Positions 33,223 through 42,115 of a stretch of 64,000 bases of DNA are shown in pieces. Every line of letters begins with the position of its first letter. The stretch's first letter is position 1. The DNA comes from JADFXI01 sp963784135 (GTDB taxonomy: Bacteria; Nitrospirota; Thermodesulfovibrionia; Thermodesulfovibrionales; Dissulfurispiraceae). A program made the position numbers and the translations under genes. A model generated the notes under the pieces. That model had not been told where the DNA came from and searched no databases. It saw nothing but the letters and a program-made list of their open reading frames with translations. The stretch is taken from positions 68,357 to 132,356 of the forward strand of contig CAWAQG010000005.1 of the NCBI GenBank assembly GCA_963784135.1, written 5' to 3'.

Positions 33223-33260
33223 GAGGGTCAGGTATGTATTATATATCCTGACCCTTTTAT
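33223..33260 (+). terminator. Hairpin with T-run between pstS and pstC
   Basis: agggtcagg (33224-33232) pairs with cctgaccct (33247-33255), followed by ttttattt. It is a likely partial terminator giving more pstS than pstC mRNA. Confidence 0.75.
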
Positions 33261-33284
33261 TTACCTTTTAAAGGAGCTTGCAGC

Positions 33285-34226
33285 TTGCCTATTCTTGACA
33301 AAAAGAACCCTATTGACTTCGCATTCTCTCTTATAACGGCGTTTGCCTCAACACTTGTAATTATAATGGTCATAGGCATTCTAATAGTGCTTATACGGGA
33401 GTCATCGCTTGCCATCAGTCGTTTCGGCGTGATCGACTTTTTAAAATCCACTGACTGGAACCCTGTAACAAAATCCTTCGGGGCTGCGACAACCATATTC
33501 GGGACCGTTGTTACGACCGTACTCTCTCTCGCAATTGCGGTGCCGGTCGCCATCGGCATTGCCATCTTTGTAACCGAAATATCTCCTAATTTTTTGAAAG
33601 GTCCTATAGGGATCGCCATTGAACTCCTGGCAGCGATACCCAGTATTATTTATGGCATGTGGGGGCTGTTCACCCTCGCTCCTATCATGTCGAGATATAT
33701 AGAACCGGCGCTTCAGAAAAGCGTAGGCTTACTGCCTGTGGTTGGGATGTTGTTCAAAGGCACGCCCATGGGTATAGACATGCTGACGGCAGGTGTTATT
33801 TTGAGCATCATGATTATACCGTTCACCGCAAGCATTTCGAGGGACGCCTTTAACTTGACGCCTGCCGTGGTCAAGGAGTCTGCATATGCAATCGGGGCCA
33901 CGAAATGGGAAGTTGTAAAGAACGTTGTGCTCCCTTATTCAAAGCTTGCCGTTTTCGGAGGCGTTACGCTCTCCCTGGGCAGGGCGCTGGGCGAGACCAT
34001 GGCAGTAGCTTTCGTCCTTGGAAACAACCATCAGATTACCGCCTCGCTATTTGATGCTGCTGCAACCATCACCGTATCTCTTGCCAATGAATTTACCGAG
34101 GCCGACACAGACATCTACCTGTCGTCTCTTTTTTATCTGGCCCTTGTTCTTTTCATAATGAGCTTTGTAGTCCTTGCAGTTGCAAGGGTCTTTCTGCTCA
34201 AGGCCGAGAGGAAATATTCACGATGA
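33285..34226 (+). CDS. pstC: Phosphate ABC transporter permease PstC
   Basis: A 313-residue membrane permease with six or so helices. The EAA-type loop is in SAYAIGATKWEVVKNVVLP and LGRALGETMAVAFVLGN is typical of PstC. It starts with TTG at 33285, 8 nt after AAAGGAG. It forms the transmembrane channel with PstA and overlaps pstA by 4 nt (ATGA). Confidence 0.95.
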   Translation: MPILDKKNPIDFAFSLITAFASTLVIIMVIGILIVLIRESSLAISRFGVIDFLKSTDWNPVTKSFGAATTIFGTVVTTVLSLAIAVPVAIGIAIFVTEISPNFLKGPIGIAIELLAAIPSIIYGMWGLFTLAPIMSRYIEPALQKSVGLLPVVGMLFKGTPMGIDMLTAGVILSIMIIPFTASISRDAFNLTPAVVKESAYAIGATKWEVVKNVVLPYSKLAVFGGVTLSLGRALGETMAVAFVLGNNHQITASLFDAAATITVSLANEFTEADTDIYLSSLFYLALVLFIMSFVVLAVARVFLLKAERKYSR

Positions 34227-35062
34227 ACATCGAACAAAAGAGAAAATTCGAAAGCATTGCGGCCCTCACTCTGAGCACTCTTGCCGCCCTTTCGGGAATG
34301 TTCTGGCTCGTTTTCATTATCGGCGATGTCCTTGTGCGCGGTATTGGGGCCCTTACGCCGAGTCTCTTCCTTAACGATCCGACACCGCCCGGTGTTCTTG
34401 GCGGCGGGTTGCGCAATGCATTTATAGGGCAGTTGATGATAGTCGGGGCTGCCACGCTGATAGGCGTCCCATTAGGAGTTCTGGGAGGTACGTTTCTTGC
34501 CGAATACGCAAGGGGGACCAAGGTGGCGCAGTTCATAAGCATACTTGCTGATATTATGGTCAGCGTGCCTGCCATAGTGGTGGGGACTTTTGTCTATGCC
34601 ATAATGGTCAAGCCTGTCGGACATTTCAACGGCTGGTCCGGAGCTGCTGCGTTGGCGGTCATCATGCTCCCGGTTGTGCTTCGAACAACAGAAGACATGC
34701 TTGCTCTTGTGCCATGGACCCTGAGGGAAGCGGCCTTTGCCCTCGGCGCGCCCTACTACAAAGTTATCGTCCAGGTGGTGTACAGGGGCGCAGCAACAGG
34801 CATCCTTACCGGAATACTGCTTTCTATTGCACGGGTCGCAGGCGAGGCCGCTCCGCTGCTGTTTACGTCATTTAATAATTCCTTCATGTCCACTGACATG
34901 CGACAACCGATTGCGTCATTAACTACTACCATATTCCAATACGCTATGGGCCCCTATGAAGAATGGCACATCCAGGCCTGGGGCGCATCATTTGTAATAA
35001 CTCTTTTCATTCTCCTGATTACCATAGCGGGCAGACTTATCATTAAATGGAGGTACAAATAG
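34223..35062 (+). CDS. pstA: Phosphate ABC transporter permease PstA
   Basis: A 279-residue permease with six membrane helices. It carries EAAFALGAPYYKVIVQVVYR (EAA loop) and RVAGEAAPLLFTSF. It pairs with PstC. Its stop codon shares a base with the pstB GTG start. Confidence 0.95.
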   Translation: MNIEQKRKFESIAALTLSTLAALSGMFWLVFIIGDVLVRGIGALTPSLFLNDPTPPGVLGGGLRNAFIGQLMIVGAATLIGVPLGVLGGTFLAEYARGTKVAQFISILADIMVSVPAIVVGTFVYAIMVKPVGHFNGWSGAAALAVIMLPVVLRTTEDMLALVPWTLREAAFALGAPYYKVIVQVVYRGAATGILTGILLSIARVAGEAAPLLFTSFNNSFMSTDMRQPIASLTTTIFQYAMGPYEEWHIQAWGASFVITLFILLITIAGRLIIKWRYK

Positions 35063-35826
35063 TGGCCGATATAGTAGAGATACAAGCTAAAGACCTGAAT
35101 TTTTTTTATGCGGGCAACGTCCATTCGCTGAAACAGGTCAATGTGCCGGCCCATAAAAATGCGGTGACTGCGCTAATCGGACCCTCCGGCTGCGGGAAGA
35201 CCACATTGCTTAGATGTTTTAACCGTATGCATGACCTTTATCCAAAAAACAGATACGAGGGCGAGATAATCTTCGAAGGCAGGAATATTCTTTCAGGTGA
35301 TGTCGATGTTATCAAACTAAGGAGCGACATCGGCATGGTCTTCCAGAAGCCCACTCCTTTCCCGATGACTATTTTCGACAATATCGCATACGGGCTTAAA
35401 TTAAAAGGCGTTACCAGGCGTTCAGACCTCTCCGAACGGGTCGAAAAGGCCCTTAAAAACGCTGCCCTGTGGGATGAAGCCAAGGACAAGCTTAATGTCA
35501 GCGCTTATGATCTCTCCGGCGGACAACAGCAACGGCTTGTCATTGCCAGGGCGCTGGCGGTTGAGCCTCACGTCCTTCTTTTCGATGAGCCGACTTCCGC
35601 CCTTGACCCTATCTCAACCGGCAAGATAGAAGAGCTTCTCGTTCAATTAAAGAATAGTGTTAGTATAATAATTGTAACGCACAATATGCAGCAGGCGGCC
35701 CGGATATCCGACTGGACGGGATTTATGATGCTTGGGGAGTTGATTGAATTTGACAAGACCGACAAAATGTTTACAGCTCCGTCTGAAAAGCTCACGGAAG
35801 ACTATATTACTGGGAGGTTTGGATAA
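35062..35826 (+). CDS. pstB: Phosphate ABC transporter ATPase PstB
   Basis: The start is taken as GTG 35062, eight nucleotides after GGAGG; an in-frame ATG at 35047 lies within the ribosome site. About 254 residues. Walker A GPSGCGKTTLL, Q-loop MVFQKPTPFPM, signature LSGGQQQRLVIARAL, Walker B VLLFDEPTSALDP. It hydrolyses ATP to drive PstCA. It overlaps phoU by one base. Confidence 0.96.
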   Translation: MADIVEIQAKDLNFFYAGNVHSLKQVNVPAHKNAVTALIGPSGCGKTTLLRCFNRMHDLYPKNRYEGEIIFEGRNILSGDVDVIKLRSDIGMVFQKPTPFPMTIFDNIAYGLKLKGVTRRSDLSERVEKALKNAALWDEAKDKLNVSAYDLSGGQQQRLVIARALAVEPHVLLFDEPTSALDPISTGKIEELLVQLKNSVSIIIVTHNMQQAARISDWTGFMMLGELIEFDKTDKMFTAPSEKLTEDYITGRFG

Positions 35827-36497
35827 TGTCCATTTTCGATGAGGAATTGATGCGGCTTAAAGAGAAAGTCCTTAAAATGGGATCTATGGTTGAAAATGCC
35901 ATAAAGGATTCGGTTAGAGCGCTCGTCGACAGGGACAACCAGCTCGCCAGGACTATTATCGAGAACGATCACCAGATAAACACCCTTGACAGTGAAATTG
36001 ATGAGGAGTGCATAAAGCTCATTGCACTTATGCAGCCCAAGGCCGGTGACCTGAGATTTATAACAACGGCAATGAAGATTACGACCGACCTCGAAAGGAT
36101 GGGAGATATGGCGGCCAATATTGCCGAGAGGGCGCTTGAACTGAATGAAGAACCCCTGCTGAAGCCGTATATCGATATCCCGAGGATGAGAGAAATTGCC
36201 CAGGGCATGACAAGAGACGTTCTTGACGCCTTTGTAAAAGGGGACAAAAAATTGGCAATGGATGTCATCATGAGAGATGATGAAGTTGATGACCTGAGAA
36301 ATGAAATCCTTAAAGAACTGGTCTTCTTTATGGTACAGGACCCCTCAACAGTAACAAGGGCCATGAAAATAATCTTTGTGGCCCATTATCTCGAGCGCAT
36401 TGCCGACCATGCCACTAATATTGCCGAGATGGTGATTTACCTGGTGGTGGGTAAACTTATACGGCATATGGCACTGCCTCAGGAAGAAAATAAATAA
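35826..36497 (+). CDS. phoU: Phosphate signalling protein PhoU
   Basis: A 223-residue protein of two PhoU three-helix repeats: MRLKEKVLKMGSMVENAIKD, ITTDLERMGDMAANIAERAL, IFVAHYLERIADHATNIAEM. The E/DxxxD metal-binding motifs of both repeats are visible. It links PstSCAB activity to the PhoR/PhoB system and silences the Pho regulon when phosphate is ample. No phoR or phoB gene lies in this window. Confidence 0.95.
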   Translation: MSIFDEELMRLKEKVLKMGSMVENAIKDSVRALVDRDNQLARTIIENDHQINTLDSEIDEECIKLIALMQPKAGDLRFITTAMKITTDLERMGDMAANIAERALELNEEPLLKPYIDIPRMREIAQGMTRDVLDAFVKGDKKLAMDVIMRDDEVDDLRNEILKELVFFMVQDPSTVTRAMKIIFVAHYLERIADHATNIAEMVIYLVVGKLIRHMALPQEENK

Positions 36498-36527
36498 AGC
36501 AATTTTGAATTCGGCATTAAAAATTTC

Positions 36528-36863
36528 TTACGGCATCGTGATAGCAATATCATAGGTGCCCACACCCACTCTATCAGCAATGCCCTTCTGCCATAACATC
36601 TCCATGACCTTTACACGGGCACTTTTGGGCACCATGACAATAAGCTTGGCGCCGGGCTGGGCCAGGCTTTTCCACTGCTCGGCCTTTTCAGGAGTTATAC
36701 TGCTTTCAGTTTCAACTTCAACAGCGGCAAGAACAAGACCGTGATTTAACAGGGTCATATCAGGCCCTCCCCCTGTATTGACCTTTATTTCACTATATTC
36801 CCTTCTGAACCTGTGCCTTAAACGGTCGACAATTAAATCGTGTACAAGGCGCTCGTTATCCAT
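36528..36863 (-). CDS. PD-(D/E)xK-like hypothetical protein (111 aa)
   Basis: The start was chosen at ATG 36863 (MDNERLVHDLIV) behind GGAG; the frame is open further upstream. The region GGGPDMTLLNHG then VLAAVEVETESS has the PD…E-x-E arrangement of restriction-like nuclease folds, followed by LAQPGAKLIVMVPKSA. It could be a nuclease or an inactive relative. It overlaps the SspB-like gene by 8 nt, so the two are coupled. Confidence 0.6.
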   Translation of the reverse strand: MDNERLVHDLIVDRLRHRFRREYSEIKVNTGGGPDMTLLNHGLVLAAVEVETESSITPEKAEQWKSLAQPGAKLIVMVPKSARVKVMEMLWQKGIADRVGVGTYDIAITMP

Positions 36864-37323
36864 CTCCGTCCTTTCCCTCTGCGGGGTTGTGTTTCTTTTG
36901 TCTCTTTGTAAAATCGACTTTAATGACATTACCCGCCAATAGAGAAGCGCCTTCAGCCTTGACAGTGCTCCCCGCCTGGAAGTCCCGCATTTGCCCGGAC
37001 ACGGGCAATACAATAAATTGCGCATTGAGTTCGGAAGAATAGACAGCTGCTATGTCATCCACCGGGATGAAACATTTCTGGGGTGAACTGCCGAAAACAA
37101 GCGTGGCGGTAATCCCGTAGTCATCCCACTGGAAGTTCATCCCCGGGTTAAATACGAGGACAATGCCGTTCTCCCTTTCATCCGCGGAAAGGGCGCGATT
37201 TCCCAGTACAACATGCTCGGAATACCTGACGAGTATAAATACCCTGCCGCCGATGTTCAGCAACTCGTAGAAAATATGTTTTTTCAGGCTGTTCAAACCG
37301 GCTGCCGTCTCCACGTCCACCAA
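36856..37323 (-). CDS. SspB-like ClpXP adaptor protein
   Basis: A 155-residue protein. The core, IVLVFNPGMNFQWDDYGITA, then TLVFGSSPQKCFIPVDDIAA, follows the pattern of SspB stringent-starvation proteins (…R-L…GNEFISFSARFGG…VPIAAVLAIYA). The polar tail (TKRQKKHNPAEGKDGDG) could be the flexible ClpX-binding arm. SspB delivers ssrA-tagged proteins to ClpXP. The assignment is from residue pattern only. Confidence 0.65.
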   Translation of the reverse strand: MVDVETAAGLNSLKKHIFYELLNIGGRVFILVRYSEHVVLGNRALSADERENGIVLVFNPGMNFQWDDYGITATLVFGSSPQKCFIPVDDIAAVYSSELNAQFIVLPVSGQMRDFQAGSTVKAEGASLLAGNVIKVDFTKRQKKHNPAEGKDGDG

Positions 37324-37345
37324 ACGCCTCCTCTAAGGGCGGGCC

Positions 37346-38059
37346 CTAAAACAGCCCCTGCTTCAAGGTCCCGTCTTCCATTACATATGTCGGAACACCG
37401 GTAATTTCAGCTTTCCTGCCTTCCGCAATGTCCTCTTCGACCATTTGTTCGGCTTCCTTGAAAATGTCTGCCTCTTTTCCAAGGTCTTTTCTGTTATTCT
37501 TAAGCCACTCCGCCTGCTCGCCAATTGCTTTTTTTGTTGCGCCCGGATGGATCTGCTCTAACGGGAAATATTTGACTACTACCCTGTATTCCCCCTTATA
37601 GTTCCTGAGCTTCTCCCTGGCCTGCTTGCAAAATGGGCAGTCAGGATCACTAAACATGTAAACCGTTTTATTTCCAGAGGGATTGTAAACCGGCCGGTCC
37701 TTTCCAGAGATTTCAAAATCTATCTTGCCAAGTTCCGGCTCAAGATGTTTCGTAAAAATCGGCTTATTGTTCACAAAGACCATTGAATTCGGCACGACGG
37801 ACAAACCATCGCTTGATACAAATAATACAGCCGGCATATTCGTCCTGCCCTGTTTTATGTAGACAATAACAGCCTTCCACCTCGTAGAACTCGTAGCCTC
37901 CACTGCCCTGATCGTATAATCCTTAATAGGGGTTGAAGCCGTTATAAAGTCATTTACAGCCTTCTTGTAATCCGGCCTGGAACACGATATATTGGCACAC
38001 GCAACTATTCCTGCTAAAACACATAATATAATATTTTTCACGTCTTCTCTCCTTGGCAA
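37346..38059 (-). CDS. DsbC-like thiol-disulfide lipoprotein
   Basis: A 237-residue protein. The N-terminal signal ends at a lipobox (ACANISC). A DsbC-type N-terminal domain is followed by a thioredoxin fold with DPDCPFCKQAREKL (CxxC) and the cis-Pro loop ITGVPTYVM. It probably reduces or isomerises disulfides, or handles a c-type cytochrome partner, in the periplasm. It is 22 nt upstream of the SspB-like gene on the same strand. Confidence 0.85.
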   Translation of the reverse strand: MPRREDVKNIILCVLAGIVACANISCSRPDYKKAVNDFITASTPIKDYTIRAVEATSSTRWKAVIVYIKQGRTNMPAVLFVSSDGLSVVPNSMVFVNNKPIFTKHLEPELGKIDFEISGKDRPVYNPSGNKTVYMFSDPDCPFCKQAREKLRNYKGEYRVVVKYFPLEQIHPGATKKAIGEQAEWLKNNRKDLGKEADIFKEAEQMVEEDIAEGRKAEITGVPTYVMEDGTLKQGLF

Positions 38060-38208
38060 ATTATTATTTCATATATTTTATCTTATTTTATCAAAAAACT
38101 GCTTATTGACATACTCCTATATTCCCGGTTAACAGAATGAAGAAGGCACCTGAAGGGTTATAATATCTGAGTTTCGGGCAGAAACGATATTTCACCCAGG
38201 AGGTGCCA

Positions 38209-39510
38209 ATGAGTATTATAGCAAGGAAGATAGAGATAGAGTTCACAGACGAGCAGATTTCAGCCTCGGCAGGATCAGTGTTTCTTTCAGCGATGGCAGC
38301 GAGGATGGGCCTTACTGATGAGATAAGATCGGCAATCAAGCTTAAGAAGCGTGCACGTGGCGCATCAGATGTCGAGATGCTTCTGAGCCTTATATACAGT
38401 CTGGCACAGGGGGATGGAGCAATTCTGGACGTTGATCGTCTTGGGACAGACGCTGCGAGATGCGCACTGCTCGGACTTGGGAGAGTTCCCAATCATCGTC
38501 GTTTGGGAGAATATCTCAGCCGATTTGACGACAGTGCATGTGAGAGATTATTGGCAGTGGCCCGGTTGCAGGCATCTAATATAGTTGGTTCTGTGATAGA
38601 GCATGAGACGGTTACCAAGGGCTACGTACCGGTGTTTGTGGACGGTACAGGCATAGAAGTGAGCGGAGAATATTTTGAAGGAGCTGGGAAGCTCTATGAC
38701 GGAAGTCTTGGATATTGGCTGCATGCAGCATTTGTAGGTGGTTTGTGGGTGACACAGCGCCTACAAAAAGGCGGTGTGCATGTAGCTCACGGCGTTAAAG
38801 AGCTTCTTGAAGAGACAGCGGCAATGCTGGGTGAAGGATGTCCGGTGTGGGCGAGATTTGATAATGCATATTATCGGAAAGAGGTTGTGCATTTCTGTAA
38901 AGAGCATGGATGGGATTACTCAATCAGCGTGACGAGCAATACTTACAAACGTCCATTGAGGGAATCCATGGAGGACTTTATCGAGTCTGATTGGGAGGCG
39001 ATAAACGACGACGGCACCGAGCACGCAGCGTTTCTGTATCATAAGCCCGGAGGATGGAAAGAGGAGCAGACATATGTAGTCGTTCGTACCATGCAGGAAG
39101 AAAAACAGAAACTGCTTTTTCCTCGTTACACGTTCATCCTGGTCAGCAGGAGTGATATATCTCTTGCAGAGATTGTAAAAAGGCATCGGGAAAAGCAGGG
39201 ACAGGAGAATGCTTTAAAAGGACCTCTTATCCATCTGGACCTGCACCATCCTCCATGCAGTCAATTCAATGCAAATAGAGCCTTCTACGCAGCGGGGCAG
39301 ATAGCTCAGATACTATTGGTAGCTTTAAAGATGAAGCTTTTGCCAAAAGAAGCTCGGAGTCACAACATACGGACCATCATCCGTGATCTTATTCGGGTAG
39401 CTGGAAAACTGGTCTATCATGCCCGGAAATGGAAGCTGCTGTTTGCAAAGTCGGCCCTGCGTCTGCATTGGCTGTCTTATGCCGCAGATTGCCTTGCATC
39501 CTCTGGATGA
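38209..39510 (+). CDS. IS1380-like DDE transposase
   Basis: A 433-residue transposase starting at ATG 38209 behind AGGAGG. It has LSLIYSLAQGDGAILDVDRL, first catalytic Asp in YVPVFVDGTGIEVSG, second in WARFDNAYYRKEVV, and a C-terminal YAAGQIAQILLVALKMKLLP of IS4/IS1380-superfamily type. I could not find matching terminal inverted repeats, so the ends of the element, or whether it is truncated, are not resolved. Confidence 0.85.
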   Translation: MSIIARKIEIEFTDEQISASAGSVFLSAMAARMGLTDEIRSAIKLKKRARGASDVEMLLSLIYSLAQGDGAILDVDRLGTDAARCALLGLGRVPNHRRLGEYLSRFDDSACERLLAVARLQASNIVGSVIEHETVTKGYVPVFVDGTGIEVSGEYFEGAGKLYDGSLGYWLHAAFVGGLWVTQRLQKGGVHVAHGVKELLEETAAMLGEGCPVWARFDNAYYRKEVVHFCKEHGWDYSISVTSNTYKRPLRESMEDFIESDWEAINDDGTEHAAFLYHKPGGWKEEQTYVVVRTMQEEKQKLLFPRYTFILVSRSDISLAEIVKRHREKQGQENALKGPLIHLDLHHPPCSQFNANRAFYAAGQIAQILLVALKMKLLPKEARSHNIRTIIRDLIRVAGKLVYHARKWKLLFAKSALRLHWLSYAADCLASSG

Positions 39511-39589
39511 CCTCAGCTGACATTGCCAAAAAATTTCGTTTCATTGGTTACAAGGGACAACTGCGTCTGAAGATCACTGAAATGCTTTA

Positions 39590-39690
39590 AAGTCGTCATT
39601 CCCGCAGTGTTTTGAGCGGGAATCCAGATTCCGGACAAGCCGTAATGACAAAAAAATGGATGCCCGCTTACAATCCGCGGGCATGACGGA
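39590..39690. repeat. GTCATTCCCGC-type palindromic repeat pair
   Basis: gtcattcccgcagtg…gagcgggaatccag is followed by atggatgcccgc…ccgcgggcatgacgg, giving two linked hairpins. Similar pairs lie at 43768-43877 and 48958-49028. Together with the IS1380-like gene's 3' end it fills the gap before 39825. Confidence 0.65.
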
Positions 39691-39824
39691 CACATTTAAG
39701 TGCGCAGGTCAATAAAATTTAGAATCTTTCACGCTTATCAGGGAATCAAGGATTGACATACTGACACCGGGAAATGTGTATAATATAATACTTTTTGTTT
39801 CCGAATGCTAAGGAGGGGAAATAA

Positions 39825-40394
39825 GTGATTAGAACTTTTCGTGACGCAGCCATTGCAATAGTCGTTGCCGGACTTGTTATGACAGCAGGATGCAAAAAAA
39901 CAGAGCCGCAGCCCGCATCAACTCAGCTCCCTCCCCAAGCCGGCAAGGGGGAAACTGGACCGACGGCCCAGGCAGGTGTTCCAATCGAGGCACAACAGCT
40001 CTTGCAGCAGGGGATAAAGCACGTGAAGTCGCATAACTACAACAGTGCTCTAAAAGAATTTACCCTGGCAATCGAGAAATATCCGAAGTTCGATTTCGCA
40101 TATACATGCAGGGCAGTGGCATACATCGAGCAGAAAAAGTTCAAACAGGCGGAAGAGGACTTCAATAAGGCCCTTGAGATTAATCCCAATAACTCCATTA
40201 CATACTATAATCTTGCAGCACTGTATTCACTTCAGGACCAACCGGACCGTGCACTTGATTCCCTTGACCATGCTTTGTCACTCGGCTTCAACAACTATAA
40301 TTTCCTGCTTAATGATCCTGATTTGAAAAAGGTGCGCAAGCACCCGAAGTTCAACAAGTTATTGGAAAAATATAAAGCACCCACTTCAAAATAG
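39825..40394 (+). CDS. TPR-repeat lipoprotein
   Basis: A 189-residue protein starting with GTG behind AGGAGGGG. The signal peptide ends at the lipobox MTAGC. After a Pro/Gln-rich linker come three TPR units: QQGIKHVKSHNYNSALKEFT, RAVAYIEQKKFKQAEEDFNK, NLAALYSLQDQPDRALDSLD. It is a probable envelope scaffold for protein contacts; partners unknown. Transcribed alone, converging with lgt. Confidence 0.88.
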   Translation: MIRTFRDAAIAIVVAGLVMTAGCKKTEPQPASTQLPPQAGKGETGPTAQAGVPIEAQQLLQQGIKHVKSHNYNSALKEFTLAIEKYPKFDFAYTCRAVAYIEQKKFKQAEEDFNKALEINPNNSITYYNLAALYSLQDQPDRALDSLDHALSLGFNNYNFLLNDPDLKKVRKHPKFNKLLEKYKAPTSK

Positions 40395-40433
40395 AGGGGC
40401 GTTTAAACAAGCACGCATCTTGAACAAATGGAG

Positions 40434-41204
40434 CTAAGCCTTCTTGCGCAGATACAACATTATTATGCCTGCCGACAGCATGGACAGACACAATACCTGT
40501 CCCATAGTCAACATGCCGAGGACATAACCGAGCTGCTCATCAGGCTCTCTGAAAAACTCTGCAAAAAACCTGAACGCCCCGTACAAAATCAGGAACAGCG
40601 AGGTCAGTATCCCGGGCTTATAATGTTTTCTTCTCAATATCCAGAGCACAACAAACAGGACCACTCCTTCAAGAAAGAATTCGTAAAGCTGCGACGGGTG
40701 ACGCGGCGCAGGCCCCCCTGTGGGGAAGACCATGGCCCACGCCACATCGGTCACCCTGCCGTACAACTCTCCGTTTATAAAATTGCCCAGCCTTCCGAGA
40801 CCGAGCCCGACTGGAGCGGTAACAATGATGAGATCCGCTGTATGCCAGAAATCGAGCTTGAATTTTTTACAGAACAGGAACCCTGCAATGACGCTCCCGA
40901 TAAGTCCGCCATGAAAAGACATGCCGCCGTGCCAGACTGCAAACAGCTCCAGGGGATGGCCGAGGTAAAAGGAAAGATTGTAAAACACGACGTAACCCAG
41001 CCTTGCACCTGCCAGAAGACCGAGTATGAGATATGAATAAAGGGAGTCTACATCCACCCTATTCCGGCTTCCGGACTTTTTAAGCTGATACCGCACGAGA
41101 AGATATGATGATGCAAATCCGATCAGGTACATCATCCCGTACCACCTGACCGCCAATGGCCCGAACCTGACAATTTCAGGATTAATATTTGGATACCGCA
41201 GCAC
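40434..41204 (-). CDS. lgt: Prolipoprotein diacylglyceryl transferase
   Basis: A 256-residue inner-membrane enzyme with seven helices. Lgt signature GLGRLGNFINGELYGR, the N-terminal RWYGMMYLIGFA and HGGMSFHGGLIG are present. It transfers diacylglycerol from phosphatidylglycerol to the lipobox Cys of prolipoproteins, including several encoded here. It converges with the TPR lipoprotein gene, 39 nt apart. Confidence 0.96.
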   Translation of the reverse strand: MLRYPNINPEIVRFGPLAVRWYGMMYLIGFASSYLLVRYQLKKSGSRNRVDVDSLYSYLILGLLAGARLGYVVFYNLSFYLGHPLELFAVWHGGMSFHGGLIGSVIAGFLFCKKFKLDFWHTADLIIVTAPVGLGLGRLGNFINGELYGRVTDVAWAMVFPTGGPAPRHPSQLYEFFLEGVVLFVVLWILRRKHYKPGILTSLFLILYGAFRFFAEFFREPDEQLGYVLGMLTMGQVLCLSMLSAGIIMLYLRKKA

Positions 41205-41317
41205 CTCATGCCTCCTAAAGTTGAATGTATCCGATATTATACTATGAATCCGGTCCTTAATTGAGCTATCGCAGGCAAGGGTAGCGGGTCACTTGTCCCA
41301 CTTCCCCCATTAACTTT

Positions 41318-41659
41318 TTACTTCTTCTTTTTTGCCAATTTATAAATAAGGTAAACAACGCCTGCCAGGACAACGCCGGGAAGTAAAAGGAAAGCGATGG
41401 GCAGCAAAGGGAAGAACACCACAATAAAGATGCCGAAAACTATTAAAAGCCCTGCAATAAGAATAAGGGTCGAAGGTATTACAATGACTAACACCGCGGC
41501 AAGGATTACCAGCGCTAAATACGCCGCTATGTAACCCCCTACGCCCGTCACTTTGTTGCCGTTTATGAGGATAGTTGTTCCCGTGAAATAGTTGATTACC
41601 GTTGCCAGCAGCAATATTACAAATATAACAACCATTATTTTTTTAATATTCATATTCAT
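41318..41659 (-). CDS. Small membrane protein (113 aa)
   Basis: Start set at ATG 41659 (MNMNIKKIM). It has an N-terminal helix, a short polar loop (TGTTILINGNKVTGVGG) and three further hydrophobic segments, ending in a basic tail (YKLAKKKK). No catalytic motif. I do not recognise a family; structural or transport-accessory roles are open. Confidence 0.7.
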   Translation of the reverse strand: MNMNIKKIMVVIFVILLLATVINYFTGTTILINGNKVTGVGGYIAAYLALVILAAVLVIVIPSTLILIAGLLIVFGIFIVVFFPLLPIAFLLLPGVVLAGVVYLIYKLAKKKK

Positions 41660-41707
41660 TCCCCATACTTCTATAATACTACAACTTCCCATTCGCTATG
41701 GAAGGGA

Positions 41708-41873
41708 GCGGCAGGGGCAGGCTGTTTATCGGAGCGCTGAAACTACTCTCATTGCCAGAGACAATTCGTTATAGTGGCCCTGTCCGTACACATTCTCGGT
41801 TGGGGCTCGGCGTTACTCGCCCCTGCTGGAGCAGACCCGTGCATCGCCCCGATAAACAGCCTGCCCCTGCCGC
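41708..41873. ncRNA. Structured non-coding element A (166 bp)
   Basis: A perfect 25-bp terminal stem: the sequence starting gcggcaggggcaggctg (41708-41732) pairs with that ending cagcctgcccctgccgc (41849-41873). The core holds words shared in order with element B read on the other strand: gcgctgaaactact, ggggctcggcg, gttactcgcccct, agacccgtgcatcgc. No ORF fits. It could be a structured RNA or a MITE-like DNA element; orientation unknown. Confidence 0.5.
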
Positions 41874-41890
41874 ACCAATATAAATTAATA

Positions 41891-42107
41891 GCAGGAGAAG
41901 GGGAGCACTTGTTTTCCGACGCGATGCACGGGTCTATTGTAAAAGGGGCGAGTAACCTGCACCCCAAAAAGTCTTTGACTTTTTGGGGACCCCGTGCGCC
42001 GAGCCCCATCTGAGAAATGATCAGGATGTCGCTGCCATGAAAGAATTGGGAATTGCCGACGAAAGTAGTTTCAGCGCGTCGAAAAACAAGTGCTCCCCTT
42101 CTCCTGT
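41891..42107. ncRNA. Structured non-coding element B (inverted relative of A)
   Basis: The terminal stem starting caggagaaggggagcac (from 41892) pairs with that ending gtgctccccttctcctg (to 42106), about 31 bp with one mismatch, and is unrelated in sequence to the stem of A. Core words of A occur here in reverse complement and matching order. A further hairpin (ccccaaaaagtc / gactttttgggg, 41962-41988) is inserted between two core words. It ends 9 bp from the serA 3' end. Confidence 0.5.
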
Positions 42108-42115
42108 CTTCCCTA

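Noticed and set aside
38100..39600. Exact ends of the IS1380-like element
   Set aside because: No convincing inverted pair was found on both sides of the transposase gene, so only the CDS is annotated.
41708..42107. Possible integron attC sites or CRISPR array
   Set aside because: There is no RYYYAAC/GTTRRRY core pair at the stem ends, no integrase and no regular spacer-repeat pattern.
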